64,000 nucleotides of DNA from Frankia sp. AiPa1 (GTDB lineage Bacteria > Actinomycetota > Actinomycetes > Frankiales > Frankiaceae): NCBI RefSeq assembly GCF_023243075.1, contig NZ_JALKFZ020000183.1, positions 1 through 64,000 on the forward strand, written 5' to 3'. Below are positions 25,239-33,406 of this stretch, piece by piece. Position numbers and translations under genes: made by a program. How positions within the stretch are numbered: position 1 is the first letter of the stretch; each line of letters starts with the position of its first letter. The notes beneath the pieces were generated by a model that was given only the letters and a program-made list of their open reading frames with translations, searched no databases and was not told the DNA's origin.

Positions 25239-26458
25239 GCCCGCACCCACCGGTCCGGGTCGGGTACGAAGGAGACGACAAGCCGGTCGCCACGCAGCCG
25301 GGCGGCGGAGACGTCGCAGCGCCGCAGCGCCGCAGGCAACGGGACGGCCCGGCGGAACGCACCGACGGTCACCACCAGATCATCGCCCAGCCGGGCCAGA
25401 TCGATCTGCGATCCATCGACGAACGGCAGGCCGAACGAAAGCGCGAACCCCTCGTCGGTGCGCTCCACCCGCGGCTGGTCGCCGCCGTCCACCAGCCCGG
25501 CGCCCAGGACGCCGGCCGGGTCGAGTTCGCCGTAGGCGGCCGCGCCGAAGGCTGCCAGCTCCTCCAGACCCACCGGCTCACCGGCCCGGTAGGCGACGGG
25601 AAGGACGGGGGTGGGCGCGAAGGCGGAGGTGAGCTCCGCGAGCGCCTCCCGGTGCGTCGCGGCCCAGCCGGCCCGCCAGGCGTCGGCCCCGGCCGGCGAC
25701 AGGATGCGGTTGACGACCACGCTGTCGAGTGTGAACCCGTGCAGGGCGAGCGCGGTCAGGCTGCCCTGGGCAGCCTGCAACGCCCCGCTCTGCGGGGTCA
25801 GCACGAGCCGGACACTGGTGGCGGCCTGATCGGTCAGGATGGCCCGCAGGTCGATCGCGGCCCGGTGGACCCGGGACACGGTGTCGTAGGCCGGTGCCGC
25901 GAAGCTGCTCCACCGTCCTCCGAGCGCGCCCCCGAGAGCGGCCCGGCCGAAACCGGGCCGCAGCCAGCGGGCAAAGGCACCATCGGGCGGCAGCAGCCGC
26001 CGGCAATACCACGAAAGTGTCTCCGGGAAGGCCAGCAGCCGCAGCATGCCCGCGAGCGGGCCGCCATCGACGATGACCACATCGTGATTTCCCGCGGTGA
26101 GGCTGTCACGCAGCTCGAGCAGGGTGAGCGTCTCGATGGCGCCCGGCAGGAACGCGAGCTCCTCGAGCTCCACCGGGTCGACGTCGACCGTCGGCCAGGT
26201 GTGGGCGAGCACCGCCCGCACCGCTGGCCAACGGTCCGCGACGGCACGGCGCAGGTCGACCTGCCGCCCGCTCAGGCCCGGTTCGAGCTCGGTCTCCTCA
26301 GGCCCGACCGGATGGTCGAGCACCCCGGACAACCTGGCGGCCGGGTCGACGGACAGCAGCAGGGTGCGATGGCCCCGTTGGGCGGCGAGCACCGCGGTTG
26401 CCGCCGCCACCGTCGTCGTTCCGGCCCCGCCCATGCCGGTGACGAGCACACACCGCAC
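25235..26458 (-). CDS. ArsA/Get3-like ATPase with degenerate P-loop (Rv2184c type)
   Basis: 407 residues of the anion-transporting-ATPase family. The N-terminal VLVTGMGGAGTTTVAAATA stands where ArsA has GKGGVGKTT. Both signature lysines are replaced (Met and Thr). The rest of the fold is kept: TLLLSVDPAARL (switch I Asp), DVVIVDGGPLAGMLRLLAFPE, VVVNRILSP, and a C-terminal small domain (FALSFGLPFVDGSQIDLARLGDDLVVTVGAFRRAVPLP) typical of actinobacterial homologues. It starts with GTG six bases after the SRPBCC gene stop and overlaps the next gene by four bases. The partner protein is unknown. The altered Walker A suggests ATP binding without ordinary hydrolysis or a different mode. Confidence 0.88.
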   Translation of the reverse strand: MRCVLVTGMGGAGTTTVAAATAVLAAQRGHRTLLLSVDPAARLSGVLDHPVGPEETELEPGLSGRQVDLRRAVADRWPAVRAVLAHTWPTVDVDPVELEELAFLPGAIETLTLLELRDSLTAGNHDVVIVDGGPLAGMLRLLAFPETLSWYCRRLLPPDGAFARWLRPGFGRAALGGALGGRWSSFAAPAYDTVSRVHRAAIDLRAILTDQAATSVRLVLTPQSGALQAAQGSLTALALHGFTLDSVVVNRILSPAGADAWRAGWAATHREALAELTSAFAPTPVLPVAYRAGEPVGLEELAAFGAAAYGELDPAGVLGAGLVDGGDQPRVERTDEGFALSFGLPFVDGSQIDLARLGDDLVVTVGAFRRAVPLPAALRRCDVSAARLRGDRLVVSFVPDPDRWVRA

Positions 26459-26464
26459 GCGCGC

Positions 26465-26899
26465 TCAGCTCTCGACGTGCTTCTTGAGGTCCTTGAGCGC
26501 GGCGTCGACGATGCCGTTCTGCACCTTGCGCCGCAGCATCCCAGGGATCTTGACCTTGGTCTCGGCGGTAAGGTCGTAGGTGACCTCCGTGGTGCCGTCG
26601 CCCAGGTCTCGCAGCGTGTAGCTGCCGTCCTGCGACGACATCGCCTCGCCCTTGACCATCGACCAGGAGACCTGCGAGTCGTCCGTCCAGGTGTACTCGT
26701 TGACGAACTCGTCCTTGATCACAACAGCGTTGATGCGGAAGCGGGCGCGCCGCGGCCGGCCGTCCGGGCCGGTCTCGAGCACCTCCGCCTCCTCGATCTG
26801 GCCGACCCAGGTCGGGTAGGCGGGGATGTTGGCGATGGCCCCCATCACCGCCGCCGGCTTGGCATTGATGACGATCGTCGATCGGGCGTGGTCCGCCAT
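26465..26899 (-). CDS. SRPBCC-family protein (Rv2185c type)
   Basis: 144 residues from an ATG at 26899 with GGAGGTG upstream. The START/Bet v 1-like fold is shown by STIVINAKPAAVMGAIANIPAYPTWVGQIEEAEVLE, then ARFRINAVVIKDEFVNEYTW and the C-terminal helix DAALKDLKKHVES. The family binds hydrophobic ligands in a cavity, and in polyketide settings acts as a cyclase. Here it is first in an operon with the ArsA-like ATPase, DUF5304-like protein and glucokinase, as its counterpart is next to Rv2184c in M. tuberculosis. The ligand is unknown. Confidence 0.88.
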   Translation of the reverse strand: MADHARSTIVINAKPAAVMGAIANIPAYPTWVGQIEEAEVLETGPDGRPRRARFRINAVVIKDEFVNEYTWTDDSQVSWSMVKGEAMSSQDGSYTLRDLGDGTTEVTYDLTAETKVKIPGMLRRKVQNGIVDAALKDLKKHVES

Positions 26900-27051
26900 G
26901 GCGAGTAGCACCTCCACATTCGTCTGGCAAGTCTGAAGGAGCACGGCGTCGCCGGCTCGCCCGTATCCGGGCATCCTCCCGGTGCCGGATGATTCCCCGA
27001 CCGATCGCCTGAGGCTACCGGAAGCCGGACCGGGTACCTCCGAGCGGCTGG

Positions 27052-27819
27052 CTACCACTCCAGGACGAACGGACGGGCCGTGGCGTTGAAATGGCCCACG
27101 TTCACGCACTGCGTACCGCCGATCTCGATACTGGCGGCCAGCGGTTGGTGGACGTGGCCGAACAACACGTAGCGCGGCCGGGTGTCGTGAATGGCCTGTA
27201 GGATCGCGCGGCTGCCGCGCTCGAACCGGCCGGCGACCACGTCGTAGACGAGCTCCGGCAGATGCGGCGGAATATGGCAGCACAGCACGTCGACCGCGCC
27301 GACGGCGGCCACCTTGGCGGCGAACGCGTCGTCGTCGATCTCGTACGGGGTGCGCATCGGGGTGTGCAGGCCACCGCCGACGAAGCCGAACCGCCAGCCG
27401 CCGAGCTCGACGGTCTGTCCGTCCAGCAGGGTGACGCCCTCACGCAGGTAGTCGGGATACAGGTGAGGGAGGTCAACATTGCCAAACGTCAGATAGGTGG
27501 GGGTTGGGAACGCGGCGAACATCTGCGCGTACTGCTGGCGGACCGCATCCTCGACGATGCGCGTCCGGTCGCCCGCCAGCCCCGCCCACAAGGACCGCGA
27601 CCACTCGCGTGCCTCGTCGAAACGGTGCTCGGTACGCAGCCGCACCATCCGGGTGACCGCTTCGGCACCGAACAGGTCGCCCATGATGCCCCGACCCGGA
27701 TCGGAATAGTCGATGAACAGGACGAGGTCACCAAGGCAGATGAACACGTCAGCACCCTCGGCCGCCGCGGGCAGCGCGTCCGCCCGCCCGTGCACGTCGC
27801 TGACCACGTGGACCCGCAT
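27052..27819 (-). CDS. Metallophosphoesterase
   Basis: 255 residues with the calcineurin-like phosphoesterase motifs in order: DVHG (VVSDVHGRA), GD (FICLGDLV), GNxD (TFGNVDLPH), H in LCCHIPPHLPE and GHVH (VLFGHVHQP). It should hydrolyse a phosphomonoester or phosphodiester using two metal ions. An insertion of about 60 residues after GDLV (residues ~45-110) is helical. No ribosome-binding site is seen. TAAGCT lies six bases before the ATG, the best leaderless promoter candidate in the window. It is divergent from the acyl-CoA ligase. The substrate is unknown. Confidence 0.9.
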   Translation of the reverse strand: MRVHVVSDVHGRADALPAAAEGADVFICLGDLVLFIDYSDPGRGIMGDLFGAEAVTRMVRLRTEHRFDEAREWSRSLWAGLAGDRTRIVEDAVRQQYAQMFAAFPTPTYLTFGNVDLPHLYPDYLREGVTLLDGQTVELGGWRFGFVGGGLHTPMRTPYEIDDDAFAAKVAAVGAVDVLCCHIPPHLPELVYDVVAGRFERGSRAILQAIHDTRPRYVLFGHVHQPLAASIEIGGTQCVNVGHFNATARPFVLEW

Positions 27820-27975
27820 ACCCGAAGCTTAGGGCCAGGACAGTCGCCAACTTCGGCGCTGGCGGCTAACGTCAGATGCCCTGGGAGGGGCTGGACCCGG
27901 CCACGGGGAGGGGCGTCCTGCGACCTGCACCCGAAAATATCCCGACCGCAGGCCCGCGAAACGGTAGGAGCAACT

Positions 27976-29805
27976 GTGCGCGAGTACACCTCCCCCGCCG
28001 CCGTCACCATCGCCGACGACGCGACGCTGACGGATGCCGTGTTCCGCAACGCGCAACGCGACCCGCAGCATGTCCTGCTCCGCCGCCGGGCCGACGACGG
28101 GTTCGTCCCCATCACCCAGGCGCAGTTCCGGGACCTCGTGGTCGAGACCGCCCGCGGAATCCTCGCCCACGCCGTGGCACCCGGCGGGCGGGTCGGCATC
28201 CTCAGCCGCAGCCGCTACGAGTGGACGGTGCTCGACTACGCGATCTGGGCCGCCGGGACCGTGACCGTGCCGATCTACGAGACGTCCAGCGCCAGCCAGA
28301 TCGAGTGGATCCTCGCCGACGCGGCGGTGGAGGTGCTGGTCGTCGAGAACGCCGAGCTCGCCGCGCGGGTCGACGAGATCCGCGAGCGGGTGCCGACGCT
28401 GCGTGACGTGCTGGTGATCGACGACGCGGACGGCGGCCCGGGAGCCCTGGCCATCCTCGCCGCGGCTGGCGCGGACGTCACCGACGAGCAGCTCACCGCC
28501 GCCCGCGCCACCCAGAACGCCGACAGCCTGGCCACCATCATCTACACGTCCGGGACAACGGCCCGCCCGAAGGGCTGCGAGATCACGCACCGGGCGTTGC
28601 TGTTCATCGCCGAGGACACCGTCGCGATGCTGCCCGGGATGTTCAGGCAGGAGTCGTCCACGCTCCTGTTCCTCCCCCTCGCCCATGTCTTCGCCCGGAT
28701 GCTGCAGGTCGGCATCGTGCAGGGCGCGTTCGAGGCGGCCTACACCCCCGACACCCGCACGCTTCTGCCGGACCTCGCGCTCGCGAAGCCGACGTTCCTG
28801 CTCGCGGTGCCCCGGGTCTTCGAGAAGGTGCATGCCGGCGCCCGCAACAAGGCCCACAGCGAGGGGCGGGGCCGGATCTTCGACGCGGCCGAGCGCACCG
28901 CCGTCGCCTACAGCGAGGCCCTCGACGCCGGCGGCCCGGGTCTCGCGCTGCGGCTGCGCCACAAGATCTTCGACGCGCTGGTCTACGGCAAACTGCGGGC
29001 CGCTCTCGGCGGGCGGGCCCGGATCGCGGTGAGCGGTGGGGCGCCGCTGAGCCCACGGCTCGGTCACTTCTATCGCGGCATCGGCTTCATCGTGCTCGAG
29101 GGCTACGGCCTGACCGAGACGACGGCACCGGCGACGGCGAACCGGCCCGGAGCGATCCGGATGGGCACCGTCGGGCAGCCTCTGCCCGGCGTGACAGTGC
29201 GCATCGCCGACGACGGCGAGGTGCTCGTGCGTGGGCCGCTGCTGTTTCGCGGCTACCACAACAACGAGACGGCGACGAAGGAAGCGCTGGACGGCGAGGG
29301 CTTCCTGCACACCGGCGACCTCGGCACGCTCGACGGCGACGGGTTCCTGCGGATCGTCGGCCGCAAGAAGGAGCTCCTGGTCACCGCGGCTGGCAAGAAC
29401 GTCGCGCCGGCGCCGATGGAGCACATCATCACCAGCCACCCGCTGGTCAGCCAGGCGATGCTCGTCGGTGACGGCCTGCCCTACATCACCGCGATGATCA
29501 CTCTGGAGCCGGAGGCCTTCGAGCGCTGGCGCGGCGAGGCAGGCCGGCCCGCCACCGCCAGCCTCGCCGAGCTCGCCGACGACGCGGCGCTGCGGGCCGA
29601 GGTGCAGCGCGCCGTCGACCAGGCGAACACGACCGTCTCCCGCGCCGAGAGCATCCGGCGGTTCGTCATCCTGCCGAACGACTTCACGGTCGAGGGCGGC
29701 GAGCTGACCCCCAGTCTGAAGGTCCGCCGCTCGCTGGTCCTCGAACGCCACGCGGACGCCGTCTCGACCCTCTACCCCGGCCCCGGCATGAGCGAGCGTT
29801 CCTAG
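27976..29805 (+). CDS. fadD: Long-chain fatty-acid-CoA ligase (FadD15 type)
   Basis: 609 residues from the GTG at 27976 with TAGGAG five bases upstream. This is the adenylate-forming fold: IIYTSGTTARPKGCEITH (AMP-binding signature, about residue 190), FLPLAHVFARM, LAVPRVFEKV, GGAPLSPRL, EGYGLTETTAP, HTGDLG, and the C-terminal VGRKKELLVTAAGKNVAP with its hinge. ATP activates a fatty acid to acyl-AMP, which is passed to CoA. It corresponds by context to Rv2187 (fadD15). The stop codon shares the palindrome CTAG with the stop of the convergent pimB gene, so the two genes overlap by four bases with no terminator space. Confidence 0.93.
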   Translation: MREYTSPAAVTIADDATLTDAVFRNAQRDPQHVLLRRRADDGFVPITQAQFRDLVVETARGILAHAVAPGGRVGILSRSRYEWTVLDYAIWAAGTVTVPIYETSSASQIEWILADAAVEVLVVENAELAARVDEIRERVPTLRDVLVIDDADGGPGALAILAAAGADVTDEQLTAARATQNADSLATIIYTSGTTARPKGCEITHRALLFIAEDTVAMLPGMFRQESSTLLFLPLAHVFARMLQVGIVQGAFEAAYTPDTRTLLPDLALAKPTFLLAVPRVFEKVHAGARNKAHSEGRGRIFDAAERTAVAYSEALDAGGPGLALRLRHKIFDALVYGKLRAALGGRARIAVSGGAPLSPRLGHFYRGIGFIVLEGYGLTETTAPATANRPGAIRMGTVGQPLPGVTVRIADDGEVLVRGPLLFRGYHNNETATKEALDGEGFLHTGDLGTLDGDGFLRIVGRKKELLVTAAGKNVAPAPMEHIITSHPLVSQAMLVGDGLPYITAMITLEPEAFERWRGEAGRPATASLAELADDAALRAEVQRAVDQANTTVSRAESIRRFVILPNDFTVEGGELTPSLKVRRSLVLERHADAVSTLYPGPGMSERS

Positions 29806-30980
29806 CCCAGCGTCATGGTGCCCGGCTCACCGCTGCCCTGCTCACCGCTGCCCGGCTCACCCGCAAGCAGGGCACGCAGGCGGGCGGCGAGGATGTCCCA
29901 ACGCCAGTGCTGCTCGACCCAGGACCGCCCGGCGGTGCCCATCGCGGCGGCGCGCGCCGGATCGGCGAGCAGGTCGCCGACGGCGGTCGTCACCGCGGCC
30001 AGGTCCGTCCCGTCGACGACGACACCCGTGCGCCCGTCGAGCACCGCGTCCGGGGCTCCCCCGCTGCGTCCGGCGACCACGGGCAGCCCCGCGGCCGATG
30101 CCTCCAGGTAGACGATGCCGAGCCCCTCGACCTCGAGCCCACGCCGCCTCGTCCGGCAGGGCATCGCGAACACGTCGCCGGCCGCGTGGTGCGCGGGCAG
30201 CTCCGACCAGGGAACCGAGCCGGTGAACGTGACGTGCCCCTCGATCCCCGCCTCGCGGGCGAGCCGTTCGAGGCCCGCCCGGTGCGGGCCGCCGCCGACC
30301 AGCAACAGCGCCGCCTCGGGCACCCTTCGGCGCAGCGCCGGAAGCGCCCGAATCAGCATGTCCTGCCCCTTGCGGGGCACCAGCCGGCTGACGCACACCA
30401 CCACCCGACGTTCGGTGAGCCCGTAGCGCCGGCGGATCTCGTCCCGCCCCACGCCCGGGCGGAACACGCTCGCGTCGACCCCGCTGGGCAGCCGCACAAG
30501 AGCGGGTGGGCCTACGCCGAGGGCCGGTCCGATCCGGGCGCGGGTGTAGTCGGTGAGATAGGTGACGACGTCGGCGGTCGCGCCGATCCGGCGCAGCGCC
30601 TGGCGGGCCGCCGGCAGCGCCGCCCAGCCGACCTCATGCCCGTGGGTGCTGGCCACCACCCGCCCGACCCGCGTGCCGCGGCGGACCGCGCCACCCAGCA
30701 GGGCGAGCGGCGCCGCAGCCCCGAACCACACCGTGTCGCAGCCCTCGGCGCGGGCGATGTCACGGGCGCGGTGGGCGACGGCGGGGGTGGGCAGCATCAG
30801 CGACGAGGTATGGCGCACCACCGGGAACGGCTGGGCCGCGTCGAACTCGGCCGTCTGTGGCCAGGACGACGCGTAGACGACGACCTCGCCCGCCGGAAGC
30901 CGGGTGGCGAAGTTGTGCACATACGCCTGGATGCCTCCCGGCCGTGGCGGAAAGTCGTTGGTCACGACCAGCACCCGCAT
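29802..30980 (-). CDS. pimB: Phosphatidylinositol-mannoside mannosyltransferase PimB (GT4)
   Basis: 392 residues of the GT-B fold. The N-terminus VTNDFPPRPGGIQAYVHNFATRL is the glycine-rich acceptor loop of GT4 enzymes. The C-terminal domain has VVCVSRLVPRKGQDMLIRALP, ALLLVGGGPHRAGLERLA, VTFTGSVPWSELPAHHAAGDVFAMPCRTR and the donor-binding EVEGLGIVYLEASAAGLPVVAGRSGG. It matches Rv2188c (PimB), which adds the second mannose from GDP-mannose to PIM1 at the inner face of the membrane. The C-terminus ends in EPGSGEQGSGEP repeats encoded by 15-bp units at 29823-29863. It is convergent with and overlaps fadD by four bases. Confidence 0.9.
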   Translation of the reverse strand: MRVLVVTNDFPPRPGGIQAYVHNFATRLPAGEVVVYASSWPQTAEFDAAQPFPVVRHTSSLMLPTPAVAHRARDIARAEGCDTVWFGAAAPLALLGGAVRRGTRVGRVVASTHGHEVGWAALPAARQALRRIGATADVVTYLTDYTRARIGPALGVGPPALVRLPSGVDASVFRPGVGRDEIRRRYGLTERRVVVCVSRLVPRKGQDMLIRALPALRRRVPEAALLLVGGGPHRAGLERLAREAGIEGHVTFTGSVPWSELPAHHAAGDVFAMPCRTRRRGLEVEGLGIVYLEASAAGLPVVAGRSGGAPDAVLDGRTGVVVDGTDLAAVTTAVGDLLADPARAAAMGTAGRSWVEQHWRWDILAARLRALLAGEPGSGEQGSGEPGTMTLG

Positions 30981-31051
30981 GCCGCCATGTTCCCGTACCC
31001 GCGCACCTCCTCTCCCGCCGGTCCCCGCCAGCGACCGCGAGCCTGGCCTGA

Positions 31052-31327
31052 TCAGCTCGCGCGGCGTGGCGGTGACGCGCGGCGGGCCCCGCGTTCGAGG
31101 ACCGCATCAGCGAGCTCCTCCAGCGCAGGCAGCAGGCCGGCGGCTCCCAGCACCCGCAGCGCTCTGAGCTCATCGGCATCCCAGCGCTCATCGGCGCCCC
31201 AGCTGCCGCTCCCGACCGGGCGGGCGCCTGGCGCCGGGCGCTCGCCGGCGTCCGCGAACATCATCGTGACGACGCAGCCCGCGCACCGCACGCCACGGGC
31301 ACCGCAGGAATCGCAGTCGATCAACAT
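31052..31327 (-). CDS. Small zinc-ribbon-like protein
   Basis: 91 residues. A four-cysteine knuckle (CDSCGARGVRCAGCVV) at the very N-terminus suggests a bound zinc. A linker of ~25 residues follows, then a helical C-terminal segment (DELRALRVLGAAGLLPALEELADAVL). GGAAGGTGA precedes the ATG. Such short proteins are found next to the PimB/NYN genes in other actinomycetes, in my memory. The function is unknown. The 244 bases upstream to the NYN gene stop hold no gene. Confidence 0.78.
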   Translation of the reverse strand: MLIDCDSCGARGVRCAGCVVTMMFADAGERPAPGARPVGSGSWGADERWDADELRALRVLGAAGLLPALEELADAVLERGARRASPPRRAS

Positions 31328-31571
31328 CGCTTCACCTTCCCGAGCTCCGGCCGATCGCGTCCGTCAGCGACGGCACTCGCGCGCCGACATCCCGACGTCA
31401 CCGACGGTAGGACCCGGGTCCGACAGTTTTCGGCGGCCGCCCCGGCCGTTGGCCCGGCGACCAGCTCGGACCGGCCGCGCTGATGCCAGCTGGCTGACTC
31501 GGTGCGTGGATGGTGCCGGGTGGCAGGAGCTGACCGGCTGGGTGGGGTCGGGGCCCTGAGTCTGACTGGCC

Positions 31572-32882
31572 TCAGCGATCGAGACGGGCGAGCAGGGCAT
31601 CGGAGGGCAGTGCGCGGGCACCCGCGGCGGCGCTGTTGTCGGCCACCTCGCGATCGGAGGTGACGACCACGACCGGCCGGCCCTCCGGTTCCAGTTTCAC
31701 CAGCCGGACGATCTCCTCGTCGGCGAGCCGGCCAGGCCGGCTGAACAGCACCCGCACCCCGCGGGGCATCGTCACGCCGACCGGCCGGGCAACCACGGCG
31801 GTGGCGTCGAACACGACGGTGACCTCGCTGTCAGGATGCCGTCCGACCAGCGCGCTGAGCCCGGACAGGAGCCGTTCCCGCTGGGAGTGCAGGGCGAGCT
31901 GGCCATAGCCGCGCTTGGTCACGTTGTAGCCGTCGACGATCAGATGCACGCCGGGTACGGTCAGCGCCTCGTCGATGAGGGTCGGATCGTCGTCGGGCCG
32001 CCCCCGGGCACCGACTAACGAGTGCGGGCCGTAGCTCGGGCCGCCGTGCTCGCGGGCGAGCAGGTCCGCGGGGCGGCTGACCGTGGTCGGCAGATCGAGC
32101 TCGCGGCGGATACCGTGCGCCGAGGCGATCAGGGTGTCAAGCAGGACGCGCAGCCGGGCATCGTCGACGCTGCGGGACTCCCGGGTGTCGCGACGTGCGC
32201 CGGCCAGCGCCGTCTCCAACTCGCTGACCCGGGCGCGCAGCCGGCGCACCTCGGCCTCGGCCTCCCGGGTGGCCGAGAGAGCGTCCCCTCGGGCCGCTTC
32301 GGCGGCACTCACCGAGGCGGAGGCGATCTCTTCGGACCGGCGGATCCGCTCGCCGGAGGCCCGCAGCCGGCGCCGCGCCTCCTCGGCATCGTCGCGTGCG
32401 GCGGTCACCGCGGCGCGCAGCCGGTCGCACTCCCGCAGGGCGCTGCGCTGGCTGGCTTCGAGCTGATCGGTGAGCCGCAGGATCGTCCGCTCAGCCTCAT
32501 CCGCGCGCAGGCGCACCTCGTCCTGCGCGTTCGAGGCGGCGGCGGCCTCGACCAGCTGCGGCCAGGCGGGAGCCCGCAGCAGATAGGCGACCGCGGCGAC
32601 CTTCTCCGGGGGGGCCGCCGACGGCGGCCCGTCGGCCGATTCGACCGCCTCGGCCAGCTCGGGATGATGCTGCCGGATCCAGGCGGCCACCCGGACGCGG
32701 AACGCCTCACCATCGACGGCGGCGGCCAGTGGCAGCGCCCCCAGCCGGGCCCGCCGGGACGGCTTGAACCGCCGCACGGCGACCAGGGACGGGGGCACCT
32801 GGGCCTCGGGCAGATCGGCGAGAGCGCGCGCGGCCAGCTCCACGACGTGCCGGCGCACCGGGGCGGGCAATGGTTCGCTCAC
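31572..32882 (-). CDS. NYN-domain (YacP-like) RNA-binding protein with coiled coil
   Basis: 436 residues. The N-terminal ~110 residues are helical (VRRHVVELAARALADLPE). Residues ~125-240 form a heptad-rich coiled coil (LRADEAERTILRLTDQLEAS through EAEVRRLRARVSELETAL). The C-terminal ~170 residues are a NYN/PIN-like nuclease domain: VHLIVDGYNVTKRGYG, RERLLSGLSALV, VTVVFDATAV, RVLFSRPGRLADEEIVRLVK and VVVVTSDREVADN with the conserved acidic residues. It probably cuts or binds RNA. The GTG start at 32882 lacks a clear ribosome-binding site. Confidence 0.87.
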   Translation of the reverse strand: MSEPLPAPVRRHVVELAARALADLPEAQVPPSLVAVRRFKPSRRARLGALPLAAAVDGEAFRVRVAAWIRQHHPELAEAVESADGPPSAAPPEKVAAVAYLLRAPAWPQLVEAAAASNAQDEVRLRADEAERTILRLTDQLEASQRSALRECDRLRAAVTAARDDAEEARRRLRASGERIRRSEEIASASVSAAEAARGDALSATREAEAEVRRLRARVSELETALAGARRDTRESRSVDDARLRVLLDTLIASAHGIRRELDLPTTVSRPADLLAREHGGPSYGPHSLVGARGRPDDDPTLIDEALTVPGVHLIVDGYNVTKRGYGQLALHSQRERLLSGLSALVGRHPDSEVTVVFDATAVVARPVGVTMPRGVRVLFSRPGRLADEEIVRLVKLEPEGRPVVVVTSDREVADNSAAAGARALPSDALLARLDR

Positions 32883-33406
32883 TGGTCCACCAGCGGCGCC
32901 CGGCGCTGTCTCTGGGGTTCAGCAGGTGTGCCCGGTCCCGCGGTCGGCTGCGGCAGGGGCCCGGACGATCGTGGCGAAAACGGAAGAAATGCGACCATCT
33001 GTCCCCGGATCGTCCGCGTCAGGCCAGGGTGGACACGATCATTCGCCCCTGCTCCGGCGCGTACCGACCACCGCGCGACCGGGACCGACCGGAATCCGTC
33101 GTCGCGATGTCCGTCCGCACCCGGACAGCAGCGGCGACGCGACGAATCCGTTCTCCGGCGGCTCGCCCGACCGGCCAGGCAGCAGGGCACAAGGGACTCC
33201 GGAGCCAGCAGGAACAACGATGACGACACAGCCTATCGACATCGCCAGACGTGGTCGCGAGGCCGGCGACCGAGATCACGGCCGAGCCTTCCCGCCTGGG
33301 CGGGCATTGTCTCATGTGATTGGCGACTTATGTAGCCTGGCGTGGCGCGCACCCTACGCGGCATTGTTCCGAAATTCGCGGCCTGGCTGCGCCGGAGAGG
33401 ACCATC
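32883..33406. other. Intergenic region between divergent NYN and DUF4352 genes
   Basis: 524 bases with no supportable gene. Open frames on both strands are Arg-rich. The base composition dips slightly before 33407 (TGATTGGCGACTTATGTAGCC), where the promoter of the DUF4352 gene is likely. GGAGAGG at 33394 is its ribosome-binding site. Confidence 0.5.

Noticed and set aside
27829..29751. A 640-residue minus-strand frame opposite the acyl-CoA ligase
   Set aside because: Composition is that of antisense to a codon-biased gene; no domain can be recognised.
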